44,113 nucleotides of DNA. Source: a virus. Below, in pieces: positions 14,953-21,879 of the stretch (positions are counted from its first letter, which is position 1; each line of letters opens with the position of its first letter). The notes under the pieces were generated by a model. It did no database searches and was not told the origin of the DNA. It saw only the letters and a program-made list of their open reading frames with translations. The DNA lies in IMG/VR virus record IMGVR_UViG_3300025174_000043, positions 1 to 44,113 of that record; one strand, written 5' to 3'. A program made the position numbers and the translations under genes.

Positions 14953-16044
14953 TTACGCAGCCTTGGCAAGTTCCTGCCAATCATGGCGCGGAAGCTCGAT
15001 AATCTTCGCGCCGATCCGTTCCAATTCGGTGGCGCGGTCATAATCTTCCACGTCTTGCGCCATGCGAGTAACGGCATTGTAGAGGCCAAAGCGGGACAGG
15101 TCGCCGCCTTCGATCAGGTGGCGAAGGATGGCCGTACCTTCGGTTTCGGTCATGTCCAGCTTGCGAGCGGCGAGGCTGATAGTCTGCACCGGGTCGCCTT
15201 CGATTTTCTGGCCTTGCGTTTCAGAAATCTTTTCGCAAAGCGAATCGAATTTGGCCTTGTCGAAAGCGGCCTTCACAACGTCACGGACCTGCGCCCATGT
15301 GGCCGCGTCCGTGAGCTTGCGGGTATTGTCCGAAAGCAGGGTATAGATTTCCTCTTCGGCCAACTGATGCTTCGCGCCGACGTGGTAGCGACGCACGGAC
15401 CGTTCGCCGAAGGTGGCGAGGTTCGAACAAAAACCATCGTACACGCCGCCAAGGACGGAAAGCGCGCCCATGCCGACTTCGCTATTGCTGATGGTGATCG
15501 CCGGGGAAAGGCAACGAACGATCTTGTGTTGCCCGTCGCCGAACTTGCCGCCGATGGCTTCCAATTCGCGCGCCACCGACTTGTCCACGCATTTCAGATA
15601 GAAGCGGCGTTCGGTAATCTGTGACGACATGACTTCCAATTCCAGGTCACGGATCACGGGTAAGACGGCCGTGGCAAGCTCTTCATTTTCCAGCGGCCGG
15701 TAGCGGTCGGACAGGAAGGCGCGGGCCGTGCCGTCCAGGGTGCGGACCATGCGCTTTTCGTCCGGCGCAGCCGCAAGCCAATTGTTGACGTTGGTGGCGA
15801 GCAAGGCCGGCGCAGCCGTCAGCATCCGATCATAATACTTTTTCGGAATGTCGGTGTATTCGGCGACTTGCTGATGGGCGATAGTGTTGAGCTTCGCCCT
15901 TTGGCCACCGAACATCAAGGCGACGCCGGGTTGCGTATCTTGCGTCATTTCGAGCGCGCCGGTCTTCACAATGAAGTCCTTTTTGGCGTTCGCGCGTCGG
16001 GTGATTTCCGCCGCTAGTTCGTTCAAATTCAAACCTTGCTTCAT
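14953..16044 (-). CDS. DUF932 phage/plasmid-like protein
   Basis: 363 residues from the ATG at 16044 (MKQGLNLNELAAEITRRAN), with AAAGGA at good spacing. The pattern follows DUF932: AHQQVAEYTDIPKKYYDRML, then RTLDGTARAFLSDRYRPLEN, then a TERRFYLK strand, ISNSEVGMGALSV and RRYHVG. The family occurs in phages, plasmids and integrative elements, often next to replication genes; its biochemical role is unsettled. It is a single-gene unit, ended by a strong terminator and facing a divergent gene across a 252-bp region, so it is probably regulated separately and well expressed. Confidence 0.88.
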   Translation of the reverse strand: MKQGLNLNELAAEITRRANAKKDFIVKTGALEMTQDTQPGVALMFGGQRAKLNTIAHQQVAEYTDIPKKYYDRMLTAAPALLATNVNNWLAAAPDEKRMVRTLDGTARAFLSDRYRPLENEELATAVLPVIRDLELEVMSSQITERRFYLKCVDKSVARELEAIGGKFGDGQHKIVRCLSPAITISNSEVGMGALSVLGGVYDGFCSNLATFGERSVRRYHVGAKHQLAEEEIYTLLSDNTRKLTDAATWAQVRDVVKAAFDKAKFDSLCEKISETQGQKIEGDPVQTISLAARKLDMTETEGTAILRHLIEGGDLSRFGLYNAVTRMAQDVEDYDRATELERIGAKIIELPRHDWQELAKAA

Positions 16045-16158
16045 GGGGTATCCTTTCAGGTGTGTGCCGCCGGAATGGCGGACGTGACCCAAATTCCATA
16101 GCAGATTAAAAGAAATTTTGAAAGCCCCGAAAAACCCTTTCAAATCAGTGGTTAACTT

Positions 16159-16188
16159 TTGATTTATGTCATGGACCCGACATAATAT
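16159..16188 (+). promoter_or_regulatory. Promoter-like site overlapping a perfect dyad
   Basis: TTGATT (16159-16164) and TAATAT (16183-16188) with an 18-base spacer form a rightward promoter-like pair. The spacer and -10 are covered by TTATGTC-N8-GACATAA (16164-16170 and 16179-16185), a perfect 7-bp inverted repeat. A protein bound there would block the promoter, so it looks like an operator controlling the rightward 159-residue gene, DUF932, or both. Confidence 0.4.
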
Positions 16189-16218
16189 TGATATTAAAGG
16201 ATATTATCGAACCAAAAC

Positions 16219-16246
16219 TTGTTTTATGCGTTGAACGTGTTATATT
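16219..16246 (+). promoter_or_regulatory. Second rightward promoter-like site
   Basis: TTGTTT (16219-16224), a 16-base spacer and TATATT (16241-16246), placed 51 bases before the ATG at 16297. It is a better position for that gene than the upstream pair. The ribosome site AAGGA follows about 40 bases later. Confidence 0.4.
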
Positions 16247-16296
16247 ACCGCTAGGGGCATCCCGCCCCAAGCGAAAGGACGAAAAGGACCACGACT

Positions 16297-16776
16297 ATGA
16301 ATGCACCACAAAGACAGGTACGGGTTTTCAACGCGGCCATGGCTTTCAAGGGCATGGCCCGAAACCCCGACGCGATCTTGGCCGGTGCCGATGCAATCAC
16401 CGACACCGAATTGGAGGCCATCGAATCCGGACTCCATAAGATCGCCGGCAAATTGATCGGCGAGCCGGTGCCCGGCGCGCATGATATTGGTACGGCGATT
16501 CAAGCATGGGTCAAGCCGCCGCTAGGCAAAGCGCCGACGCCGAATGCAACCGCCGGCCCGGCGCGGATACGGGCGGATCGTCCGATATTCTCTTGGACAA
16601 AAAGCGCGGACGACGGCAAGACGATTTACAGCGCAGCCCATAATGGCCGGCAGCTTCGAATCGAGCGGACCAAAGCGGCGTCCTATGAAGGCTTCCTGGA
16701 CAACGCCCATATTATGCACGGCAAGTTCCGCAAGAACGTTCGCGAGCGTCTGGAAAAGGAAGCGACCAAACGCTAA
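16297..16776 (+). CDS. Isolated rightward gene of unknown function
   Basis: 159 residues, the only rightward gene in the left arm. N-terminal helices (MNAPQRQVRVFNAAMAFKGM), then a Pro/Ala-rich middle, then a C-terminal part with beta-strands and a basic end (KFRKNVRERLEKEATKR). No helix-turn-helix or known family is evident. It has its own promoter-like sites, an AAGGA ribosome site and a strong terminator 24 bases after its stop. Such lone divergent genes are often regulators, immunity factors or early anti-host genes, but nothing in the protein shows which. Confidence 0.65.
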   Translation: MNAPQRQVRVFNAAMAFKGMARNPDAILAGADAITDTELEAIESGLHKIAGKLIGEPVPGAHDIGTAIQAWVKPPLGKAPTPNATAGPARIRADRPIFSWTKSADDGKTIYSAAHNGRQLRIERTKAASYEGFLDNAHIMHGKFRKNVRERLEKEATKR

Positions 16777-16800
16777 GTCCACCGATCATCTTCGGAGGGG

Positions 16801-16829
16801 AAAAACCCGGGCGGGAGGCCCGGGTTTTT
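16801..16829. terminator. Bidirectional intrinsic terminator
   Basis: AAAAACCCGGGC (16801-16812), a 5-base loop and GCCCGGGTTTTT (16818-16829) make a 12-bp perfect stem with A and T runs on both sides. It serves the rightward gene ending at 16776 and the leftward gene ending at 16833, which converge here. Confidence 0.92.
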
Positions 16830-16832
16830 CTT

Positions 16833-17660
16833 TTATATTCGGGTGATCGCAAGCGTGTTGAAGTTGATGGAATAACGGATCAAAACATTATTCGATCCGT
16901 CGTCTTGCCGGGTCGCAACGGACGGTCGCCAATTATTCGGATTGAATGTCGGTGTCAAAGGAAATGAAAAGAATGTCGCGCCCGCGCGTGTATCGATATT
17001 GGAACGCCAATCGTATGTTCCTTGGGCATGACCTTCCACCAAAGGCGGCGGGTCGCCGGTTTCGAATTCGATCAATGCAGCCAAGACCAAAGGATTGTTG
17101 ATTTGTTTTTTGATCGCGGCCAGATTGAATACCAGTAACGCCGCATCTTCGTCCGTGAAAATATCATATGGCGGGCCGGTGAACGAACTGGAATCGATCA
17201 AGCTGGCCGAAAACGTGTCCCACCCATTCGCCAAGTACCATGCTTCCGCCGCGCCGATATCGCCCCCACCCGACGCCCCGCCATCGGAAGACCAGAATGT
17301 ACCTTCCACACTAGATGTAACAATGATGGTGCCGGAGCCGGAGCCGGAATCCGGAGGGTGGTTGAAAGTAACTTCATAATGATAGGTGTAAGTATTCGTC
17401 GTGATCCCGGGATGGCTGGACGACGTGGAAGTATGATACGGCGGGAAGATCGGGTGGCGCGCGTATTTAGAGGAAGTTTCCGCCCCGGCAATCGGAAACG
17501 AAACACTGATCTGCGGCAGGTTGACCGAAAAGTTTCTTAAGTTATGAGTCTCCCCGACCCACCATGCGCGGAAACGCAATGCGGCTGCCGGGAACCCCCA
17601 ATTAAAGCCGATAATATTTTGCAGCGGATCAAGACGGATCGGGGGCTGCGGTTCGGTCAT
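16833..17660 (-). CDS. Hypothetical beta-rich, Ser/Gly/Thr-rich protein
   Basis: 275 residues. Rich in Ser, Thr, Gly, Asn and aromatic residues, with few charges, like virion surface proteins; for example GAETSSKYARHPIFPPY, SGSGSGTIIVTSSVEGTFWS and TFNPNNWRPSVATRQDDGSN. It resembles a structural or receptor-binding product, yet lies in the leftward early arm at the end of an operon. It has no signal peptide. No family is recognised. Its ATG overlaps the stop of the upstream DUF5664 gene by ATGA (17657-17660). Confidence 0.7.
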   Translation of the reverse strand: MTEPQPPIRLDPLQNIIGFNWGFPAAALRFRAWWVGETHNLRNFSVNLPQISVSFPIAGAETSSKYARHPIFPPYHTSTSSSHPGITTNTYTYHYEVTFNHPPDSGSGSGTIIVTSSVEGTFWSSDGGASGGGDIGAAEAWYLANGWDTFSASLIDSSSFTGPPYDIFTDEDAALLVFNLAAIKKQINNPLVLAALIEFETGDPPPLVEGHAQGTYDWRSNIDTRAGATFFSFPLTPTFNPNNWRPSVATRQDDGSNNVLIRYSINFNTLAITRI

Positions 17661-18100
17661 TTCTTGCGCTTCCGGCGCTTCCGCGTCTTTTCAAGCGCGG
17701 CATCCAACGCAACATTCTGCGCCGGGGTGCCAAGTTCGCGAATTTGCTTGATGGCTTCCGCGTCGCCGTTCGCGGCGTCAATTTCGATTTGCCGCAGGGC
17801 GAGCGCACGCCAGCATAGTTTGACCGAATGCGGTACGTTGTCGTTATCCAGCAAGCCCCGATCCGTCACATGCCGCAGGATACAATCGGCATGGTCCACG
17901 CTCTTTTCCTTGGCCCAATGGATCGGTTCGCCGGGGTTGTGTTGATCGTTGCCGATCCGCGAAAGCCATGCCACATCGGCGAGCGCACCGGGGAAGTAAT
18001 CCAGCAAGCCGCGTGCCATCGGAATGCCTTTGCGTTCCTTGGCGTCGGTGGGGAAGTGCGAAGCGACCGGACGGCCGGGTTTTGAGGGCTTACGTGCCAT
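17657..18100 (-). CDS. DUF5664 family protein (dATP/dGTP diphosphohydrolase-like N-domain)
   Basis: 147 residues from the ATG at 18100 (MARKPSKPGRPVASHFPTD), preferred over 18118 because GGGAG lies six bases before it. The core MARGLLDYFPGALADVAWLSRIGNDQHNPG, HWAKEKSVDHADCILRHVTD, DNDNVPHSVKLCWRALALRQIE matches the DUF5664 layout (L-P-A, RH, H...A.R.A). Families of this type include phage enzymes that remove dATP or dGTP from the pool; the usual KYG motif is replaced by NDQHN here. It lies beside a deoxyribosyltransferase, so a role in nucleotide pool change is likely. Confidence 0.72.
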   Translation of the reverse strand: MARKPSKPGRPVASHFPTDAKERKGIPMARGLLDYFPGALADVAWLSRIGNDQHNPGEPIHWAKEKSVDHADCILRHVTDRGLLDNDNVPHSVKLCWRALALRQIEIDAANGDAEAIKQIRELGTPAQNVALDAALEKTRKRRKRKK

Positions 18101-18281
18101 GGGACTCTCCCGTTGCATGATCCGCGTCGCATTGAACGCAGAATTCTCTCAGGTCTTTGCCGTGTCGGCAGACGTTGGCGGATTGCCGGATAGGCCGTTC
18201 GCAAAATTCCGGCGGATCACATTGCAACCCACCGCACGGAAGGCCGGTCGCCGGACATTTCGGCAGTTCCCGTTCAAACAT
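18090..18281 (-). CDS. Small Cys-rich protein, probably metal binding
   Basis: 63 residues with eight Cys (CPATGLPCGGLQCDPPEFC then CRHG and FCVQCDAD) and one or more His; CxxC and spaced Cys suggest one or two zinc sites. It overlaps the start of the DUF5664 gene by 11 bases, and its own start (18281) overlaps the stop of the deoxyribosyltransferase gene (18274). Function unknown. Confidence 0.62.
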   Translation of the reverse strand: MFERELPKCPATGLPCGGLQCDPPEFCERPIRQSANVCRHGKDLREFCVQCDADHATGESHGT

Positions 18282-18918
18282 TCTTGCCCCCGGTATAGCC
18301 GGCCAGGACGCCTACGCAAGTATCAATTGCGGCGTCCAAGGCTTCTTTGATCGTGGGGAATGGATGACCTTCGCCAGCGCACATTTTCCAGCCGCGCGCC
18401 GAGTCGACTACCGGATGCGAAATAATTTTTGGATCGTCGGTGACCTGAATCACCATGCGTCCGGCTTCGTCCGCCCATGCGACTTCTTGCAGCGTGCCGT
18501 ATGATTGCGTCCGGTCATTGGCCGGCAGCGGCAGCATCGCCAACGTTATGGCACAACGCCGCACGTCGAATTTGTTCTTGGCGGAAATCGCACGCGGCAC
18601 GCCGAAACGTTGATCGGCATATTGGGGCGAGTATTTGTCGCCGTGTAGTGGTTCGCACCGGAGCGGCGAAACACCGACGATATTATGCGGCCGGAGTTTT
18701 TCCGCCGCGTATTTGCGCCAATCGTTCGCTTCGTGGAAACCGCAATCGACGATGGGACCGGCGAGATAGACGAATTCAGGCGGAAAAACCAAACTCGACT
18801 CTTCGTGTAGAGCTTGTTCAAGTTCCTGCCAAGCTTGTCTTCGCGCCGGAATTTCTTTCGGTGGGGTGGGATATAATTGCAGCAACCCAAGTGCGGCACG
18901 TTGAAGGCGCGTTTGCAT
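18274..18918 (-). CDS. Nucleoside 2-deoxyribosyltransferase-like protein
   Basis: 214 residues. Core VYLAGPIVDCGFHEANDWRK (substrate-entry loop YLAGP...W, ~residue 48), GVSPLRCEPL, a run ending DVRRCAITLAMLP (~130), then YGTLQEVAWADEAGRMVIQVTD, containing the GT-x-E-x-A-A helix of the family. Enzymes of this family swap or remove bases on deoxynucleosides. In phages they often lie beside pathways that change the dNTP pool or make modified bases. Neighbours are the DUF5664 gene and a small Cys-rich gene. Confidence 0.8.
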   Translation of the reverse strand: MQTRLQRAALGLLQLYPTPPKEIPARRQAWQELEQALHEESSLVFPPEFVYLAGPIVDCGFHEANDWRKYAAEKLRPHNIVGVSPLRCEPLHGDKYSPQYADQRFGVPRAISAKNKFDVRRCAITLAMLPLPANDRTQSYGTLQEVAWADEAGRMVIQVTDDPKIISHPVVDSARGWKMCAGEGHPFPTIKEALDAAIDTCVGVLAGYTGGKNV

Positions 18919-18930
18919 TGGGAAATCCTT

Positions 18931-19335
18931 TCAGCGCGGATACGGCAGATCGCCGTTTTCTTTGATCTTGGAATCTTCATAAGGCCGCGCAATCTCTTTA
19001 TAGAGCTTGCGGAAAATCGTTTTCATCATGACCTTGGCGAAGCCGAATTGGCGGGGACAACGGTCGTCCAGTTCGGACACCGAACATTCCACCGCGCCGG
19101 CCAGATCGTTGATCCGTTGATAGCGCAATTCTTTCTGCGCCAAATAGGCGCGCATGATCGTTTCGACGATATCGCCGAACCCCGCGCCGGGATGCTCGAT
19201 TACGGTCATGGTCAAGGCGTAATTAAGCTCGCCGCAATTTTCGGGAGCTAGAATGGTGGGGCCTACTTGCCCTGGAAAACCGGACTTGCGCCAAGTGTCC
19301 ACGTCGGCGCGGCGAGCGCGGCTAATGTACGGCAT
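18931..19335 (-). CDS. Conserved phage protein (MPYI... GELNYALT type)
   Basis: 134 residues. The pattern MPYISRARRADV, then PENCGELNYALTMTVIEH, a helix, YQRINDLAGAVECSVSE, KLYKEIARPYEDSKIKENGDLPYPR at the end is one I know from many phages, where it is unassigned (DUF6899-like). It is probably helical. A 37-residue gene overlaps its start by 14 bases. Confidence 0.75.
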   Translation of the reverse strand: MPYISRARRADVDTWRKSGFPGQVGPTILAPENCGELNYALTMTVIEHPGAGFGDIVETIMRAYLAQKELRYQRINDLAGAVECSVSELDDRCPRQFGFAKVMMKTIFRKLYKEIARPYEDSKIKENGDLPYPR

Positions 19336-19435
19336 CGCTAGGAACCTCTTTCGGTGGGATGGGAGGAATCACGACGGGCGGGCGTGGCATTGGCACGCGC
19401 GGGGGCCGGGGATTTTTGATCGGCGGCATTGTCAT
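19322..19435 (-). CDS. 37-residue Pro-rich micro-protein
   Basis: An ATG at 19435 opens 37 codons with 14 prolines (MTMPPIKNPRPPRVP ... IPPIPPKEVPSDAVH) and a TAG at 19324. Proline-rich peptides like this are known in small phage genes, but no ribosome site is clear, so it could be chance. It overlaps the next gene start by 14 bases. Confidence 0.4.
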   Translation of the reverse strand: MTMPPIKNPRPPRVPMPRPPVVIPPIPPKEVPSDAVH

Positions 19436-19480
19436 GGAAATTTTGTTTAAGCCAACGTCCGCCGCAAGGCAATTAGCAAA

Positions 19481-19666
19481 TCACCTTGTCAAGTCCCGCG
19501 TCCAAGATTTCCAAACAATTTCCCCACCGACCCAAAGCACAAGACCTTCGGGCCAACGCGCGACGCGGACCACTCCGAATCGCGGCGTTTCGGTTTTCAA
19601 TAACGTTTCGAGTTCGGGCGTGTCTTGTGCCGGAATTTCATTCGGTGGATCGTATGCGCCGGCCAT
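19481..19666 (-). CDS. Small hypothetical protein
   Basis: 61 residues from the ATG at 19666 (MAGAYDPPNEIPAQDTPELETLLKTE), preferred over longer forms because the upstream membrane gene stops at 19669. It has an acidic N-terminal half and a beta-rich end with RWPEGLVLWVGGEIVWKS. Function unknown. Confidence 0.55.
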   Translation of the reverse strand: MAGAYDPPNEIPAQDTPELETLLKTETPRFGVVRVARWPEGLVLWVGGEIVWKSWTRDLTR

Positions 19667-19668
19667 GG

Positions 19669-19857
19669 CTATCGCTCCCGGAAAACAAAAAGCACGGGAT
19701 AGACTGGCCAAATCGCCGCCGCAATGATCGCCACAGGGACGACAAGGCATTTCGGCTCCAAACGATATTGACGCCAGCCACCGGCCCCGCTTACGTCGTG
19801 ATTGACGAAGATAGCGCCGACGATGAACCACAAAAGGACGAACAGCAACATGGTCAT
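19669..19857 (-). CDS. Small two-helix membrane protein
   Basis: 62 residues from the ATG at 19857, which overlaps the stop of an upstream 31-residue gene by ATGA. Two hydrophobic segments: residues 2-18 (MLLFVLLWFIVGAIFV) and 39-58 (VVPVAIIAAAIWPVYPVLFV), joined by a short loop. It could act in superinfection exclusion or lysis, but no evidence favours either. Confidence 0.6.
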   Translation of the reverse strand: MTMLLFVLLWFIVGAIFVNHDVSGAGGWRQYRLEPKCLVVPVAIIAAAIWPVYPVLFVFRER

Positions 19858-19949
19858 GGTATGCCCCCATTGATGCCAGCGAACACGGCGAAGGCTGCCG
19901 CCGTGAGACAGAATGCGACGAAAAGAATTTTGCCTAGTGATTGTTGCAT
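19854..19949 (-). CDS. 31-residue single-pass membrane micro-protein
   Basis: ATG at 19949, TGA at 19856-19854. The peptide MQQSLGKILFVAFCLTAAAF continues with VFAGINGGIP; residues 8-25 form one hydrophobic helix. Its stop overlaps the next gene start (ATGA), the same coupling seen in many genes here, which favours it being real. It overlaps the upstream Cys-rich gene by 16 bases. It lies below usual gene-length cut-offs. Confidence 0.5.
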   Translation of the reverse strand: MQQSLGKILFVAFCLTAAAFAVFAGINGGIP

Positions 19950-20245
19950 GATCCGTTTTCCAAGCATTTGCCTTCATAGGCGCAGCCGGCGGGATTTTTG
20001 CATTGACTTTCCAATTGGTTCGGTTCATCGCGGCAACAGCGCCAACGGGCAATGCGGTGGATATCGGCGGATCGGTGTAGGACTAGCAGCCCTTCGTCGT
20101 TTGGCGCGGCGAAGCCACAGGCCACAGCGTCGGCAGCCGCTTCGCGGATATCCCCAAAGGCTGGACGATGTGGCTTGCCGTCAATGTGAAGCTGAAAGAG
20201 TTCGTGTTGCAGATTCCGACCACTATGGTTCGGCGTACTTGTCAT
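19934..20245 (-). CDS. Protein with a Cys-rich tail
   Basis: 103 residues from the ATG at 20245 (MTSTPNHSGRNLQHELFQLH), with AAGGGG seven bases upstream; a TTG start at 20308 would add 21 residues. The middle is helical (GDIREAAADAVACGFAAPND), and the C-terminal third has seven Cys (WRCCRDEPNQLESQCKNPAG then YEGKCLENGSCNNH), suggesting a metal site or disulfides. Function unknown. Confidence 0.6.
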   Translation of the reverse strand: MTSTPNHSGRNLQHELFQLHIDGKPHRPAFGDIREAAADAVACGFAAPNDEGLLVLHRSADIHRIARWRCCRDEPNQLESQCKNPAGCAYEGKCLENGSCNNH

Positions 20246-20342
20246 GCTAGGCCCCTTGGGTTTGATTATCCTTGGACCGGAAGCTACCGAAACTTGTTTC
20301 TTTGCCAAGTACGTAGTTCCCCGTAATCCACAGGATAGTTAC

Positions 20343-20582
20343 CTAGCGGACCGGCGTCCAGGGCGTCGGCGACATGGCGCGAGCTTGCTTGTAGGTGTCG
20401 GCGTACTGCCAATGGCGCGAGCGGTTGAGCCGCGACACGCGCGGCGTTTCCGTGCGGCGAATCCTATGCCCCGGCAGAGATTCGGCTTGCGCTCGAATGA
20501 ATGCGATAGGGTCGATTGCTGCAAACGAAGCGGCGGCAGCGAATGCAGCGGCGGCCACCCCGCCAAGAAAACCACGACGCAT
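20343..20582 (-). CDS. Small protein with a Tat-like signal
   Basis: 79 residues after a perfect AGGAGG ribosome site. The start MRRGFLGGVAAAAFAAAASF has the twin arginine plus F-L pattern of Tat signals followed by a hydrophobic alanine-rich stretch, then a basic body (PGHRIRRTETPRVSRLNRSR). Probably exported by Tat or anchored in the membrane. It is one of two such genes within 1 kb. Confidence 0.6.
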   Translation of the reverse strand: MRRGFLGGVAAAAFAAAASFAAIDPIAFIRAQAESLPGHRIRRTETPRVSRLNRSRHWQYADTYKQARAMSPTPWTPVR

Positions 20583-20698
20583 GATTCAGCCTCCTATGCG
20601 ATAGGGAAGCACGGGGCAATTGCCGCTGTAGCGTGTCCGCCACGATATCCGGTCGCCATCGCTTCCGGCCACGGCCGCCTTGCTTGTCCGCGTTCCCC

Positions 20699-20743
20699 TC
20701 CCCGAATGAGCGATAGTCAATCGGCCTATCGCTCATTCGGGGA
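20699..20743. repeat. 18-bp perfect inverted repeat
   Basis: TCCCCGAATGAGCGATAG (20699-20716) and its exact reverse complement (20726-20743) are separated by nine bases. It is the longest perfect dyad seen in the window and lies in the gene-poor 20,583-20,843 gap, which holds no convincing gene. No U run adjoins it on either strand. It might be a protein-binding site, a stem in RNA, or a replication-linked hairpin. Confidence 0.85.
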
Positions 20744-20843
20744 AGGTGCGGACCCATTCTAACCGGCAGCGTCGGATCGTCGAATGGGTCCACTTGCTTG
20801 CGCCGTACTGCCCTGCTTTTGGCCGGCGGCGTCCGCAAACGAA

Positions 20844-21032
20844 TTAGTCGGCGTACTTTTCCACCAAACGGTCGCGCGTGCCGGCCGTCAGCTTCGTGAT
20901 CGAAATACGCACGCTGCCGGAAGGCAGGTGAAACCGCTTTTCGGCTTCGCGGGCGATTCGATTGGTGGCGGTTTTCAACGCCTTGACGGACCGCATATAA
21001 TAGCCGCCGTCCTTCGGTTCTTTCTTGGCCAT
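20844..21032 (-). CDS. Small basic protein
   Basis: 62 residues, basic (MAKKEPKDGGYYMRSVKALK, then RIAREAEKRFHLP), probably DNA or RNA binding by charge alone. The ribosome site TTGGAG lies at good spacing. No family recognised. The 63-bp gap upstream (to 21,096) is AT-rich. Confidence 0.6.
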   Translation of the reverse strand: MAKKEPKDGGYYMRSVKALKTATNRIAREAEKRFHLPSGSVRISITKLTAGTRDRLVEKYAD

Positions 21033-21095
21033 GATCGTTGCTCCAAATTGGGTTTTAGATTGACCGTAAATCTATTTCATATTTCCGAAGAGTTT

Positions 21096-21362
21096 TCAAT
21101 TATCATTTGTAGTTTTCAACGGGGTAAGATACGCGGCGAACGTCAATTCTAGCTTTTTGCTAGTCAAGAAACGGGCTTCCAAGAAATCGGTTTCGTGCTG
21201 CAATTGGGCCAAAAGATGTGCAGCACGAACCGAAGACCACCCGGCGGGCTTCGCCAACGTCGGCGTCCATAGCCCCTGATAGGGAATTGGCGTCAATACC
21301 GTGGCAACCGCCGCAGACGACGTAAAAAGAAAACTTCGGCGAGTTACACCATTCGATATCAT
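21096..21362 (-). CDS. Small protein with a twin-arginine signal
   Basis: 88 residues from the ATG at 21362, set by an ATGA overlap with the upstream gene (21359-21362). The N-terminus VTRRSFLFTSSAAVATVL is a close match to the Tat consensus ([ST]-R-R-x-F-L) with a hydrophobic core and a Pro-rich exit (TPIPYQG). The mature part is about 55 residues with a helix-forming stretch (SVRAAHLLAQLQHETDFL). It is probably exported or membrane-anchored in a folded state. Confidence 0.68.
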   Translation of the reverse strand: MISNGVTRRSFLFTSSAAVATVLTPIPYQGLWTPTLAKPAGWSSVRAAHLLAQLQHETDFLEARFLTSKKLELTFAAYLTPLKTTNDN

Positions 21363-21628
21363 TTTCGAATCCCCATCAGATCGTGGACCGATACGTGATA
21401 GGGGCACGGTCCCGGCTCCGGTGAATGATCTTCAAAACGATACTCAACCACGGTGAATCCTTCCGGTGCGTACCGCTGCAAGAATTTTTGCGTTTGCGGC
21501 CAGGGCGTCGGTGGCCGGAAATTCCGATCTTTGATGGTATCCCGGCGCAGCGCGTCGGTTATATCCTTCCATACGCCTTCGTCCGAAAGCGCGCCATCCT
21601 GCACAATTCGGATTTCAAATTTGGTCAT
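21359..21628 (-). CDS. Hypothetical phage protein
   Basis: 89 residues. MTKFEIRIVQDGALSDEGVW opens with a beta strand; the rest is mixed, with PWPQTQKFLQRYAPEGF and EYRFEDHSPEPG. ATGA overlaps on both sides (21359-21362 and 21625-21628) tie it to its neighbours. No family recognised. Confidence 0.65.
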   Translation of the reverse strand: MTKFEIRIVQDGALSDEGVWKDITDALRRDTIKDRNFRPPTPWPQTQKFLQRYAPEGFTVVEYRFEDHSPEPGPCPYHVSVHDLMGIRK

Positions 21629-21879
21629 CCAAAATCCTCTTCACGTTCGCGCCGTTTCGACTGCGGCGGTTTATCAACCTTCATTTTCAAGGCGGCGATT
21701 ATCGCGGCGACCGGATCGGGGCCATTGGCATGGACACTTTCGCCTACCGATCCACGCACCGACGCCGCCCACCGCTCGCGTTCCTTGGCGCTGTATTGTG
21801 GGATGACCGAAAGGTGGGTTAAATCGCCTTTCAAGCTCCGGGCGAGTATCAGCCGGGATAGTTCATCAGCCTTCGCCAT
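21625..21879 (-). CDS. Hypothetical phage protein
   Basis: 84 residues from the ATG at 21879 (MAKADELSRLILARSLKGDL). An ATG at 21897 also has a ribosome site and would add six residues. Helical, with a charged end (DKPPQSKRREREEDFG). It overlaps the Cys-rich gene upstream by 14 bases. Function unknown. Confidence 0.6.
   Translation of the reverse strand: MAKADELSRLILARSLKGDLTHLSVIPQYSAKERERWAASVRGSVGESVHANGPDPVAAIIAALKMKVDKPPQSKRREREEDFG

Noticed and set aside
17657-18918. 2-aminoadenine (Z) genome
   Set aside because: A DUF5664 protein and a family A polymerase are suggestive, but no PurZ-like or DatZ-like gene is in the window, and DUF5664 also occurs in phages with normal DNA. Not claimed from this window.
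20464-20838. Leftward open frame of 124 codons across the 18-bp inverted repeat
   Set aside because: It starts at TTG without a ribosome site and overlaps 119 bases of the Tat-signal gene, which has a perfect AGGAGG site. It may still hide a short coding piece, but I cannot support it.
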